Positions 29,402-38,276 of a stretch of DNA of 64,000 nucleotides are shown piece after piece. The position numbers and the translations under genes are program-made. Numbering within the stretch: the stretch's first letter is position 1; the number at the start of each line of letters is the position of its first letter. The notes beneath the pieces are model-generated. The model did no database searches. It was not told the origin of the DNA and was given only the letters and a program-made list of their open reading frames with translations. Location: the NCBI RefSeq assembly GCF_003336875.1, contig NZ_QGNJ01000011.1, positions 83,649-147,648 on the forward strand, read 5' to 3'. The stretch is from Oleisolibacter albus. GTDB lineage: Bacteria > Pseudomonadota > Alphaproteobacteria > Azospirillales > Azospirillaceae.

Positions 29402-29712
29402 CCCGTGTCGAAGGCCTGTGGCGGCCGGCCCGGCCGCCACAGGCCGGAATAGTACCATCGGCCCATGGCGGCCCGATAGGTCCCCTGTTACCGTCGTTGT
29501 CCAGAAGGGCCGGAAAGGCTCCGACAGCCGGGAAGACCCCGACAATGGCCGCGGAGCAGGCGGGTTCGGGTGTTACCGCCCTGCCTGCCCCCTGCGGTCG
29601 ACCATGCTCTGAGACGGGACCAGCCGGCGGCACTCACCAGCCGCACGCACACGGCCAACCTCAGACCAGGCCCAACTTCAGACAGGCCGAATACACAACA
29701 GGGAGGACGCAC
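29402..29712. other. Intergenic region with a strong hairpin
   Basis: No gene is seen in these 311 bases between the FAH hydrolase and gfa. A perfect 14-bp stem (29413-29426 with 29432-29445, five-base loop) just after the hydrolase stop probably ends that transcript. The rest should hold the gfa promoter, which I cannot place. Confidence 0.6.
29413..29445 (+). terminator. Strong hairpin terminator after FAH hydrolase
   Basis: Fourteen perfect base pairs close a GGCCC loop twelve bases after the stop codon. The stem is unusually long and G+C-rich, but it is followed by GGAATAGT and not a T-run, so it may act as a stabiliser of the 3' end as much as a terminator. Confidence 0.6.
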
Positions 29713-30321
29713 ATGGTCTTGCACCAGCATGCCGACGGCAGGTCGGCCAGCGATATCCATATCCACCCCGCCGTCGATGGCGGGGTCAAGCCGGGGCGGT
29801 CGGATTTCGCCGGCGGCACGCTGCATTGCCACTGCGCGCAGGACCGGGTGGAGGTGACCATCAGCGGTAACACCGCCCACAACCATGTCTGCGGCTGCAC
29901 CAAATGCTGGAAGCCGTCCGGCGCCACCTTCTCCATGATCGCCGTGGTGCCGCGGGACCATGTGCGGGTGACGGCCCATGCCGAGAAGCTGCAGGTGGTG
30001 GACCCCGCCGCCGCCATCCAGCGCCATGCCTGCACCGGCTGCGGCGTCCACATGTTCGGTCGCATCGAGAACACGGCGCATCCCTTCTATGGGCTGGACT
30101 TCGTGCATACGGAGCTGTCGGACCAGGACGGCTGGAGCGCCCCGGAATTCGCCGCCTTCGTCTCCTCCATCATCGAATCCGGCTTCCCGCCGGACCGGAT
30201 GAAGGATGTGCGGGTCCGGCTGCACGATCTGGGGCTGGAACCCTATGACTGCCTGTCGCCGCCGCTGATGGACCTGATCGCCTCCCATACGGCCAAGAGC
30301 CGGGGCGTGCTGGCGGCCTGA
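29713..30321 (+). CDS. gfa: S-(hydroxymethyl)glutathione synthase
   Basis: This 202-residue zinc protein speeds the condensation of formaldehyde with glutathione in formaldehyde detoxification. Zinc ligands are visible as CHC (Cys39, Cys41), CGCTKC (Cys60, Cys62, Cys65) and [10 protein letters not shown] (Cys107, Cys110). GGGAGG lies about eight bases before the ATG at 29713. The glutathione-dependent formaldehyde dehydrogenase often found next to gfa is not present here. Confidence 0.9.
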   Translation: MVLHQHADGRSASDIHIHPAVDGGVKPGRSDFAGGTLHCHCAQDRVEVTISGNTAHNHVCGCTKCWKPSGATFSMIAVVPRDHVRVTAHAEKLQVVDPAAAIQRHACTGCGVHMFGRIENTAHPFYGLDFVHTELSDQDGWSAPEFAAFVSSIIESGFPPDRMKDVRVRLHDLGLEPYDCLSPPLMDLIASHTAKSRGVLAA

Positions 30322-30344
30322 TCCGGTCCCCGCCGCTCGGCCTG

Positions 30345-30384
30345 TTCCGGTCGCTCCGCTCCGCTTCCGGTCGCTTCGCTCCGC
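30345..30384. repeat. 20-bp tandem repeat
   Basis: Two adjacent 20-bp units (30345-30364 and 30365-30384) starting TTCCGGTCGCT differ at a single base. They lie between the gfa stop and a strong hairpin and have no visible coding role. Confidence 0.85.
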
Positions 30385-30419
30385 CCGTCCGGGAGGCACA
30401 TGCCAGCCCGGACGGGCGG
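30381..30419. terminator. Bidirectional terminator hairpin between gfa and efflux operon
   Basis: A 13-bp perfect stem (30381-30393 with 30407-30419) with a 13-base loop occupies the gap between two convergent transcription units. It can serve both directions. No long T-run is present on either side. Confidence 0.6.
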
Positions 30420-30427
30420 GCCGGCCC

Positions 30428-31288
30428 TCAGGGGTCGATGCGCACGGTCACCGTGCGGCCGGCCACCAGACGCAGGTCGGGCGGCGGGCCGTCCAGGGCG
30501 ATGCGCACCGGGATGCGCTGGGCCAGCCGCACCCAGCTGAAGGTGGGGTTGACATTGGGCAGCAGGTCGTTGCTGGCCTGGCGCTCGCGGTCCTCGATGC
30601 CGGCGGCGATGCTCTCCACATGGCCCTTCAGCGCCACCTCCTCGCCCATCAGGTGCAGCGTCACCGGGGCGCCGATGCGGATATGGTGCAGCTTGGTCTC
30701 CTCGAAATAGCCGACGGCGTGCAGCGAGGTGGTCTTCACCAGCGCCGCCACGGCCGATCCGGCCCTGGCATAGTCGCCGGGGTTGAGGCTGAAATTGGTG
30801 ATGATGCCGTCCACCGGGGTCCGCACCTCCGACCGGGCCAGCTCGAGGCGGGCAAGGTCGCGGTCGGCGATGGCCTGGTCCAGCGCCGCCTCGGCCTGAC
30901 GGGCTTCGGCCTCCACCTGGTCGACCTTCTGCCGCGACACGGCGGACTCGTCGAGATGATGGTAGCGGGCGACATCGCGCCGGGCCACGTCCAGCGCCGC
31001 CTGCCGGTTGGCCACCGCCGCCTCCGCCTGCTTCAGCGCCAGGGTGAAGCGCTGGCGGTCGATGCGGAACAGCAGGTCGCCGGCATGGACCACCTGGTTG
31101 TCACGCACCAGCACCTCGTCCACCAGCCCGGAGACGTCGGGGGCGACGCCGACCACGTCGACGCGCAGGCGTCCGTCGCGCGTCCAGGGCGCATCCATGT
31201 AGTAGAGCCAGAGCTGGCGGCCGACCAGGACGGCGGCGGCACAGACGGCCAGGGTGAGGAGGATACGGGCAAAACCGGGGAACTTCAT
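30428..31288 (-). CDS. HlyD-type periplasmic adaptor (AaeA-like)
   Basis: This 286-residue membrane fusion protein links an inner-membrane pump to the cell exterior. It has one N-terminal membrane segment (about residues 8-28), the MDAPWTRDGRLRVDVVGVAP strand typical of AaeA/EmrA-like adaptors, a helical hairpin with a heptad pattern (about 80-140), and a beta-barrel. It overlaps the DUF1656 gene by four bases and shares the operon with a FUSC-type pump and a MarR regulator. The same set in E. coli (aaeXAB) exports aromatic carboxylic acids. Confidence 0.88.
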   Translation of the reverse strand: MKFPGFARILLTLAVCAAAVLVGRQLWLYYMDAPWTRDGRLRVDVVGVAPDVSGLVDEVLVRDNQVVHAGDLLFRIDRQRFTLALKQAEAAVANRQAALDVARRDVARYHHLDESAVSRQKVDQVEAEARQAEAALDQAIADRDLARLELARSEVRTPVDGIITNFSLNPGDYARAGSAVAALVKTTSLHAVGYFEETKLHHIRIGAPVTLHLMGEEVALKGHVESIAAGIEDRERQASNDLLPNVNPTFSWVRLAQRIPVRIALDGPPPDLRLVAGRTVTVRIDP

Positions 31289-31560
31289 GGCACGGCCATC
31301 GGCGACAGGGTGGAGGACAGCAGGGTGGCGGGGGCGAGCGACGGGCCGGCAAAGCCCGCGAGATGGGAGAGGGCGGCGGCGCTGAAGCCCAGCATCAGCA
31401 CCAGCAGCGCGAAATCGAACAGGGGCTGGTGCCAGACGAAGCGGTAGAGGTCGGCCCGCCGCAGCAGCCGGCGCAGCAGGCCGGTGAGGAACAGGGCGGG
31501 CAGGGCCGCCACCAGCAGCGGCGGCAGGAACACGCCCAGAAGATCGACATCACCGCTCAT
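31285..31560 (-). CDS. DUF1656 small membrane protein (AaeX-like)
   Basis: This 91-residue protein has two hydrophobic segments. Its DVDLLGVFLPPLLV start and the LLRRADLYRFVWHQPLFDFA stretch fit DUF1656/AaeX proteins. It overlaps the FUSC gene by four bases on one side and the adaptor gene by four on the other, so all three are translationally coupled. Its role in the pump is unknown. Confidence 0.85.
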   Translation of the reverse strand: MSGDVDLLGVFLPPLLVAALPALFLTGLLRRLLRRADLYRFVWHQPLFDFALLVLMLGFSAAALSHLAGFAGPSLAPATLLSSTLSPMAVP

Positions 31561-33629
31561 GCGGGCATCTCCTCGGGGGACGGCAGGGGGGAGGGGGGAA
31601 ACAGGGGGCGCTGCTGGCTGCTGTCCGGGAACAGGCCGCGGCGTAGACCGGCCAGCGCCAGCAGCAGCCGGCGCGTCTGCCGCGTCGGCGGCGCCGCGGC
31701 CACATCGGCCAGGGCCGCATCGATCCGGTCCAGCAGGGCCGCCGGGGCCGGCAGCGGCCCCCTGCGGCGGGCCTGGGCGTGGAAATGGGCGGCGGTCAGG
31801 TCCAGCACCGTGTCCACCGACTGCAAGGCAGCGCCGCCGAGATAGCGCCGGCGGCGGCGCAGATCGGCCAGATTCAAGCCCACGCGCAGGTCGGACAGCG
31901 CGTCGACCGCGGCCAGATCGGCGCCGGGGGCCACCGTGCCCAGCCGGGGCACCAGCAGGGCCAGCCGGTCCAGCATATGGGCGGACAGGGTCTGCGGCCG
32001 CACGCTGGCCCCGTGGCGGGCGGCGTCGGCCAGTTCGCGCCAGCCGGCGCGCAGCAGACGGCGGGCGCTCCATTCGGCTCCGACGGAGCGGACCAGGGCG
32101 GTGATGAGACCGGCCAGCCCCATGCCCAGCACCATGGCCAGACCGCTGTTGGACAGGCTGGCGATGTCCGGGACATAGACCCGGTCCTGCAGGTTCAGCA
32201 TTGTCGGCATGCCGACGGCGATGGGCAGGAAACGGCCATAGAGGGCCGGGCGGGTCATGGCGATGCCGGTGATCAGCAGTGCCGGGGAGAAGGCCAGGAC
32301 CAGCAGCGCGAAACCGTCGATGAAGGGGAACACGAACAGGGCATAGACCATGGCGGCCACGACGCCCAGCCCGTTGGCGATGGTGAAGGAGACGATGGCC
32401 GGGACCGGATTGTCCTGGGCGGCGAAGAAGCAGCAGGCCACGGCCGCCATCTGGGTGGCGATGGCCCCTTCCTGCCATTCGGTCCCGATCCAGATGACGC
32501 AGCAGGCGATGACGGTCAGCGCGGCGGCCAGCGCCGACCACAGGGCCATGCCGTAATCCACATGCCGCGTTTCCGCCACCTGGTGCCGGGTGCCCGTCTC
32601 CTCCGCCTGGTCGGCGCGACCATCGACCAGGGCGGCCTGCAGGGCGCGGCAGGACTGCCAGAGCGAGACCGTCTCGCCCAGCCGGTGCAGCAGGCTGACG
32701 GTCAGCACCCCGGTCCAGTCCAGATGCGCGTCGGCGGGCGGGCTGAGGGCGGCGATGCGGCGGCGCAGATCGGGCGCCCGCTCCGCCGGGGCGCCGGCGG
32801 CGATCCAGCCATCCATGTCGGCCAGCAGCGCCTGGAGATCGGGCGGCAGCCCGCCCTCCTCCCGCGACAGGGCGGCGACACGGTCGGCCACGGAGGACAG
32901 CACCGGCATCAGCATGACCATCTGCCGCCGCAGCCGGCGGACCACCGCCGTGGCGCCGCGCAGGGCGGAGGTGTCGAAATCCAGATGGGTGGCCAGCGCG
33001 TCGATCTCGGCGGCGTCGGCCGCCAGCTTGCGGCGGTCGCGGCCGGCCACGGCGGCATCGGCCAGCCCGGCCAGCGCATCCCGGCTCCAGCGGCTGGCGT
33101 CGTTCAGCCAGTTCTCCACCCGTCCGGCCAGCACGGGGCCAAAGGGACGGGGAAAGGCGAGACTGCCCACCAGGGCGGCACAGCAGACGCCCAGCGTGAT
33201 CTCCTCCACCCGGGACAGGGCGGTGTCGAAGATGCTGGCGGGATCGGTGACGGCGGGAAAGCCGATCAGGGCGGCGCTGTAGCCCGCCAGCATGAAGGCA
33301 TAGCCGCGCGGCGTGCGGTCCAGCAGCGAAATGAACAGGCAGAGCCCGGTCCAGCCGGCCATGGCCAGCACCAGCAGTTCCGGAGCCGAGGCGAGGTTCG
33401 GGATCAGCACCACGGTGGCGATGGCCCCCAGCAGGGTGCCGACGGCGCGGTAGGAGGCTTTCGATCGCAGGGTGCCGGTCAGCGGCTGCATGACGATATA
33501 GACCGTGGCCAGCGCCCAGTAGGGGCGCTGCAGGTCCAGCATCAGGGCGATCCACAGCGCCAGCATGCCGGCGGTGAAGGCCTTGAGCGAGAACAGCAGT
33601 TCCTCGCCGCTGGGAAGAAGCCGGCTCAT
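31557..33629 (-). CDS. FUSC-family efflux pump (AaeB-like)
   Basis: This 690-residue inner-membrane protein has two blocks of hydrophobic helices (about residues 15-165 and 350-490), each followed by a soluble region, the FUSC/AaeB layout. LRSKASYRAVGTLLGAI in the first block and FFAAQDNPVPAIV in the second match family patterns. It probably exports aromatic or other organic acids together with the adaptor and DUF1656 protein downstream. The MarR regulator gene lies just three bases upstream, which suggests local repression. Confidence 0.87.
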   Translation of the reverse strand: MSRLLPSGEELLFSLKAFTAGMLALWIALMLDLQRPYWALATVYIVMQPLTGTLRSKASYRAVGTLLGAIATVVLIPNLASAPELLVLAMAGWTGLCLFISLLDRTPRGYAFMLAGYSAALIGFPAVTDPASIFDTALSRVEEITLGVCCAALVGSLAFPRPFGPVLAGRVENWLNDASRWSRDALAGLADAAVAGRDRRKLAADAAEIDALATHLDFDTSALRGATAVVRRLRRQMVMLMPVLSSVADRVAALSREEGGLPPDLQALLADMDGWIAAGAPAERAPDLRRRIAALSPPADAHLDWTGVLTVSLLHRLGETVSLWQSCRALQAALVDGRADQAEETGTRHQVAETRHVDYGMALWSALAAALTVIACCVIWIGTEWQEGAIATQMAAVACCFFAAQDNPVPAIVSFTIANGLGVVAAMVYALFVFPFIDGFALLVLAFSPALLITGIAMTRPALYGRFLPIAVGMPTMLNLQDRVYVPDIASLSNSGLAMVLGMGLAGLITALVRSVGAEWSARRLLRAGWRELADAARHGASVRPQTLSAHMLDRLALLVPRLGTVAPGADLAAVDALSDLRVGLNLADLRRRRRYLGGAALQSVDTVLDLTAAHFHAQARRRGPLPAPAALLDRIDAALADVAAAPPTRQTRRLLLALAGLRRGLFPDSSQQRPLFPPSPLPSPEEMPA

Positions 33630-33632
33630 GGA

Positions 33633-34142
33633 TCAGCGATCCTTGCTCGCCCCGGCCGGGGACTGTCCGATGGGGTCGGCCGGGGGCTGGCCCGTCCGGT
33701 CCGGTCCGGCCAGGGACTGGCCGATACGGGCGATAACAGCCGCGGTGGCCATAAGGTCGGCGGCGGGGATGCCGTCAAGGGCACGGGCGCGCACATCGGC
33801 CAGGGCCTCATCGATGCGCGCGACCATGGCCAGACCCTGCGCCGTCAGATGGATGGTCTTGGCCCGGCGGTCGTCGGGGGCGCAGCGGCGCTCCACCAGC
33901 CCTTCCTGCTCCAGCCGGTCCAGCAGCCGCACCAGCGACGGTCCCTCGATCTCCATCTCCGTGGCCAGGGTGCCCTGGCGCATGCCGTCGGGATGATGGT
34001 GCGACAGGGTCAGCAGCGGCAGGGCCGTTGCCTCCGACAGCCCATGGTTCGACAGGGCGACGTCGACGGCGCGGCGCCAGGCCCTGGCGACCAGGATCAG
34101 CTGGCGGCCGAAGCGGCCGGGGGGGAGCGGGAAGTCCGTCAT
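33633..34142 (-). CDS. MarR-family transcriptional regulator
   Basis: This 169-residue repressor-type protein has the winged helix of MarR proteins: LPLLTLSHHHPDGMRQGTLA, then MEIEGPSLVRLLDRLEQEGL and RRCAPDDRRAKTIHLT for the wing. It is the first gene of the efflux operon, ending three bases before the FUSC gene. A palindrome directly before its start codon is a likely binding site. The inducer is probably a substrate of the pump, an inference from the usual logic of such operons. Confidence 0.9.
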   Translation of the reverse strand: MTDFPLPPGRFGRQLILVARAWRRAVDVALSNHGLSEATALPLLTLSHHHPDGMRQGTLATEMEIEGPSLVRLLDRLEQEGLVERRCAPDDRRAKTIHLTAQGLAMVARIDEALADVRARALDGIPAADLMATAAVIARIGQSLAGPDRTGQPPADPIGQSPAGASKDR

Positions 34143-34143
34143 G

Positions 34144-34160
34144 ATCCTATTTATTAGGAT
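34144..34160 (-). promoter_or_regulatory. Probable MarR operator
   Basis: The inverted repeat ATCCTA-N5-TAGGAT lies two to eighteen bases upstream of the marR start codon. It is A+T-rich in a G+C-rich setting and has the size of a MarR-type site. Binding here would block the whole efflux operon. Confidence 0.55.
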
Positions 34161-34309
34161 GCTACCAATGAGCAGACTATCTGGTCCGGCCCGGGCCGGT
34201 TGTCACTTGCAGAAATGGCGGGTCAGCCCGTCCCCCCTGCCGCCGCAGGGCAGCGATGCGGGTTTCGGCGCGGGTCGGCGCGGGGGGCGGAGGGGGTGAG
34301 GTCTGCGGC

Positions 34310-35224
34310 TCAGGCGTCCAGCTTCTGGCGCAGGGCCAGCCAGTCGCGCCAGGCCTCGCGCTTGGCCACGGGGTTACGCAGCAGATAGGCCGGATGCAGC
34401 ATGGCCAGCGCCGGAATGGGCCGCTCCAGCCCTGGGGAGGCATAGTCGAACCAGCGCCCGCGCAGCCGGGTGATGCCTTCCGACTGGTTCAGCAGCGTTT
34501 TGGCGCTGATGCCACCTAGAAAAACCAGTATGTCCGGCCGCTTCAGCGCGATATGGCGCTGCATGAAGGGCAGGCAGGCCGCGATCTCCATGTCGGTGGG
34601 GCTGCGGTTGCCCGGCGGACGCCAGGGCAGCATGTTGGAGATGTAGACGGCACGGGCGGGATCGTCGGCGTGGCGGTCCAGGCCGATGGCGGCCAGCATG
34701 CGGTCCAGCAGGTGCCCGGCCGGGCCGACGAAGGGCAGGCCCTGCCGGTCCTCCTGCTCCCCCGGCGCCTCGCCCACCAGCATGAGCCGGGCGTCGGGCC
34801 GGCCGTCGGCGAAGACCAGGCTGGTGGCCGTGCGCTTCAGTGGGCAGCCCTCGAACGCGGCCAGGGCCTGTTTCAGGGCGTCCAGAGACTGGGCCGCGCC
34901 GGCGGCCTCGCGGGCGGACTGACCGGCCTCGGCCGCTCCCAGCACGGGTGCCGATTCGTGGGAGGCCGGGGCCGCGGCGGGGGCTGGCCGCCGGTTCTGG
35001 CCGGTCTGGGGCGCTGTCGCCGCGGCCGGACCCGGCGGGCGGGACGGCATGAGCGGGTCACGGCCGGGGGCCGCGCGACCGGCCGCAGCCGCCCGCGCAC
35101 GGGCCGCCACCGCCGTCCAGTCGGTCGGGGTGTCGCCTACAGCCTCGTCACAGCCCAGATCCATGAGGAAGCGCAGGGCGGCGACACTCTCGAGTACGGC
35201 ATTCATGGTGTTTGCTTCTACCAT
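34310..35224 (-). CDS. Uracil-DNA glycosylase (family 4-like)
   Basis: This 304-residue protein removes uracil from DNA. The catalytic half (about residue 125 on) shows [36 protein letters not shown] and [11 protein letters not shown]. The N-terminal 115 residues are Ala/Pro-rich and probably disordered. Compared with classical family 4 enzymes, where four cysteines hold a 4Fe-4S cluster, only CPLK and AACLP keep theirs, and the CRPP position is WRPP; I believe this is usual in the alphaproteobacterial branch. A start at the ATG ending at 35206 is also possible. It is divergent from the ETF oxidoreductase gene. Confidence 0.88.
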   Translation of the reverse strand: MVEANTMNAVLESVAALRFLMDLGCDEAVGDTPTDWTAVAARARAAAAGRAAPGRDPLMPSRPPGPAAATAPQTGQNRRPAPAAAPASHESAPVLGAAEAGQSAREAAGAAQSLDALKQALAAFEGCPLKRTATSLVFADGRPDARLMLVGEAPGEQEDRQGLPFVGPAGHLLDRMLAAIGLDRHADDPARAVYISNMLPWRPPGNRSPTDMEIAACLPFMQRHIALKRPDILVFLGGISAKTLLNQSEGITRLRGRWFDYASPGLERPIPALAMLHPAYLLRNPVAKREAWRDWLALRQKLDA

Positions 35225-35325
35225 TTGCCTATGCTGTCTTACACGCCTGAATCGCCGGTACGAAAATCAGGGGCGGCGGCTGAAGGTCGCCCGCGTGCCG
35301 GCCACAGAAGAAGTGGATGCGGGGA

Positions 35326-36987
35326 ATGGAACGCGAATTCATGGAATACGACGTCGTGATCGTCGGCGCCGGGCCTTCGGGCCTGTCCGCGGCGATCCGG
35401 CTGAAGCAGCTGTCGGCCGAACAGGGCCACGACGTCAGCGTCTGCGTCATCGAGAAGGGGTCCGAGGTCGGGGCGCACATCCTGTCCGGCAATGTGCTGG
35501 ATCCCCGCGCCCTGAATGAACTGATCCCGGACTGGAAGGAAAAGGGCGCGCCGCTTAACACCCCGGTCATCGACGATCGCTTCTATCTGCTGTCCGACAC
35601 GGGCAGCACCCGCATTCCCAACAGGCTGTTGCCGCCGCTGATGCACAATGACGGCAATTACGCCATCAGCCTGGGCAATCTCTGCCGCTGGCTGGCCGGC
35701 CAGGCCGAGGAGCTGGGGGTCGAGATCTATCCCGGCTTCGCCGCTGCCGAGGTGCTGTTCGACGCCGATGGCAGCGTCAAGGGCGTGGCCACCGGCGACA
35801 TGGGCATCGGCAAGGATGGCCAGCCCACCGACCGTTTCACCCCGGGCATGGAGCTGCACGGCAAGTACACCTTCTTCGCCGAAGGGGTGCGCGGCAACCT
35901 GTCGAAGCAGCTGATGGAGACGTTCGGGCTGCGCGAGGGCGTCGATCCGCAGAAATACGGTCTCGGCATCAAGGAGCTGTGGCAGATCGAACCGGAGAAG
36001 CACAAGGCCGGTCTGGTCATGCACACCCAGGGCTGGCCCCTGGACAGCAAGACCGCCGGCGGGTCCTGGATGTACCATCTGGAGGACAACCAGGTTTCCA
36101 TCGGCTTCGTGGTCAATCTGGACTATTGGAACCCGCATCTCAGCCCGTTCGAGGAGTTCCAGCGCTTCAAGCAGCACCCGCTGATCCGCAGATATCTGGA
36201 GGGCGGCAAGCGCCTGGCCTATGGCGCCCGCGCCATCAACGAGGGCGGGCTGCAATCGGTGCCGAAGCTGGTCTTCCCCGGCGGGGCGCTGATCGGCTGT
36301 TCCGCCGGCTTCGTCAATGTGCCGCGCATCAAGGGCACCCACAACGCCATGAAGACCGGCATGCTGGCGGCCGAGGCGGCCTTCGCCCGGCTGAAGCACG
36401 GGGCCGAGGCGGGCGACACGCTGGACAATTACGAGGCCGCCTGGAAGACCAGCTGGGTGCATGAGGATCTGTACAAGGTGCGCAACGTCAAGCCCGGCCT
36501 GAAGCTGGGGCTGGCGCTGGGCAACCTGCATGGTGGCATCCAGATGTGGCTGCACGAGCTGGGGCTGGGCAAGCTGCTGCCCTATACGCTGCACCACAAG
36601 AAGCCGGACAATGAAAGCCTGGTCCCGGCCGCGCAGGCGCCGAAGATCGCCTATCCCAAGCCCGACGGCGTCATCAGCTTCGACCGGCTGTCCTCGGTGT
36701 TCCTGTCGAGCACCAACCATGAGGAGGACCAGCCCAGCCATCTGAAGCTGAAGGACCCGGCCATCCCCATCAGCCACAACCTGCCGCTCTATGACGAGCC
36801 GGCCCAGCGCTACTGCCCGGCCGGGGTGTACGAGGTGGTGCGGGACGAGGGCGGCAACAATCCGCGTTTCGTCATCAACGCCCAGAACTGTGTCCACTGC
36901 AAGACGTGCGACATCAAGGACCCGCTGCAGAACATCGTCTGGACCGTGCCCGAGGGCGGCGGGGGACCGAACTACCCGAACATGTGA
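35326..36987 (+). CDS. Electron transfer flavoprotein-ubiquinone oxidoreductase
   Basis: This 553-residue membrane-associated enzyme passes electrons from ETF to ubiquinone, linking fatty acid and amino acid oxidation to respiration. The FAD-binding [14 protein letters not shown] is at the N-terminus and [18 protein letters not shown] follows. The C-terminal 4Fe-4S cluster ligands are in [10 protein letters not shown] and [13 protein letters not shown]. Three in-frame ATGs (35317, 35326, 35341) are possible; I use 35326 (MEREFMEYD). ETF subunit genes are not adjacent. Confidence 0.95.
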   Translation: MEREFMEYDVVIVGAGPSGLSAAIRLKQLSAEQGHDVSVCVIEKGSEVGAHILSGNVLDPRALNELIPDWKEKGAPLNTPVIDDRFYLLSDTGSTRIPNRLLPPLMHNDGNYAISLGNLCRWLAGQAEELGVEIYPGFAAAEVLFDADGSVKGVATGDMGIGKDGQPTDRFTPGMELHGKYTFFAEGVRGNLSKQLMETFGLREGVDPQKYGLGIKELWQIEPEKHKAGLVMHTQGWPLDSKTAGGSWMYHLEDNQVSIGFVVNLDYWNPHLSPFEEFQRFKQHPLIRRYLEGGKRLAYGARAINEGGLQSVPKLVFPGGALIGCSAGFVNVPRIKGTHNAMKTGMLAAEAAFARLKHGAEAGDTLDNYEAAWKTSWVHEDLYKVRNVKPGLKLGLALGNLHGGIQMWLHELGLGKLLPYTLHHKKPDNESLVPAAQAPKIAYPKPDGVISFDRLSSVFLSSTNHEEDQPSHLKLKDPAIPISHNLPLYDEPAQRYCPAGVYEVVRDEGGNNPRFVINAQNCVHCKTCDIKDPLQNIVWTVPEGGGGPNYPNM

Positions 36988-37215
36988 CGGTCACAGCCGG
37001 TCGGGCGGCCCCGAGAGCGGCCCGACCAGCCCCTGGATGGGACAACCCCCCCGTCCGGGGCTGCGCCCGGATGGCCGCGTGCGGCTTCTGCCGCATCCAC
37101 AACCTGTAATTTGTCGGGGCGCTATGCCCTGCGCCCCATCTTTCGTTGCTGTGGCGCGCAATGCGCGCTAGGGTGGTGTTTGCGATGTCGTGAACGCGCA
37201 AAGATGGAGGCGGCG

Positions 37216-38067
37216 ATGCGGTCTGGTTTCTTTCTTGTCGCGGGGATCAGTTTGCTGCCGGCCTTGGCGCAGGCCGATTGCGGCTGTACCGGCATGACGG
37301 TGAACTGGCGGAATGCCGGTGGCACCTACCAAATCTGCTCGAATAATGGAGCCTATAACTTTCCTGAATGTACGAGGTCGCCAGCCCAGGGAACGACCTG
37401 TGGCGGGAAGACGACCTATGCCTGGACATGTCCGATCGGCCCGAATTCGCTGGTGACGGAGACAAAAAAAGACAGCCAGAGCAACGACTATGAAGGTCCC
37501 TGGCAACGGACCGGGTTTGCGATCGTGGCCACACTTGCCCAGAACAGCATGGCGGAGCAATGCGTGACCGGACAGGTGCTGCAGGAGCGGATCATATCGA
37601 ACGGCAGCAAGCAGCCCAATCCCAACATCAACTCGACGTCGGTCTCCGATGAGTACAGATTTGCCGATCTCGATGTCTTTGTCGAAAATGATCCGGACGA
37701 GACATTTCCCGATATCGATGCACAGCGGGGCGGAGACCAGCTGTATGGCGGGGACAACTATCAGCTGGTGAATTCGGCGACATCGCTGATCAGCACGTTC
37801 GGCACCACCACCATGTGGTGGGACAATACCGACCAGACCAAGACGGGATCGACCAAGGCCGAGGCGCAGAACGAAAGGGCAAGCTGGGCCTATCGCTTCA
37901 TCGCGTTTGTCGATGGATCGGATGACACGAAGCCATCCTGTTCCTGTGCCTTCGACATCAATGTCGACTGGACCAATACCGGTGCCGCAGCGCCAAGAGC
38001 GACGGTGTTCACCGCGCGGCCCAACGCCAATCAGGGAACCGTCAATTGTACCTTCAATGCACAGTGA
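37216..38067 (+). CDS. Secreted cysteine-rich protein of unknown function
   Basis: I do not recognise this 283-residue protein. A signal peptide (about residues 1-20, ending ALAQA) precedes a mature start rich in cysteine (DCGCTGM). Further cysteines come in pairs along the chain (CSNN, ECTRS, TTCGG, WTCP, SCSCAF), suggesting a disulfide-bonded extracellular or periplasmic protein. Aromatic and Asn/Asp/Thr-rich strands suggest a beta structure. Its G+C content is visibly lower than its neighbours, which hints at transfer. GGAGG five bases before the ATG at 37216 decides the start. It ends near a shared terminator with the convergent chemoreceptor gene. Confidence 0.65.
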   Translation: MRSGFFLVAGISLLPALAQADCGCTGMTVNWRNAGGTYQICSNNGAYNFPECTRSPAQGTTCGGKTTYAWTCPIGPNSLVTETKKDSQSNDYEGPWQRTGFAIVATLAQNSMAEQCVTGQVLQERIISNGSKQPNPNINSTSVSDEYRFADLDVFVENDPDETFPDIDAQRGGDQLYGGDNYQLVNSATSLISTFGTTTMWWDNTDQTKTGSTKAEAQNERASWAYRFIAFVDGSDDTKPSCSCAFDINVDWTNTGAAAPRATVFTARPNANQGTVNCTFNAQ

Positions 38068-38184
38068 TGCCATGCAAGGCACAGTGATGCCATGGCCGTC
38101 CGCCGCATGCCCCGGCGGGCCGCCGCGGCGGTGACGGGCTGACCGGGGCCGCTGCTGCCCCCGGCCTCTGCCTGTTTGCGCCAG

Positions 38185-38211
38185 AAGGCCGCCGGGGGGT
38201 CCGGCGGCCTT
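38185..38211. terminator. Bidirectional terminator hairpin
   Basis: A perfect 11-bp stem (AAGGCCGCCGG with its complement, five-base loop) lies between the convergent secreted-protein and chemoreceptor genes. The A/T ends of the stem provide short T-runs in both directions. Confidence 0.6.
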
Positions 38212-38276
38212 CGTCCTGTCAGGGGGGCTGAGGGGCTCTGTCCAGGGTCGTTGTCCGTCCTGGGGGTCCCGCGGGA

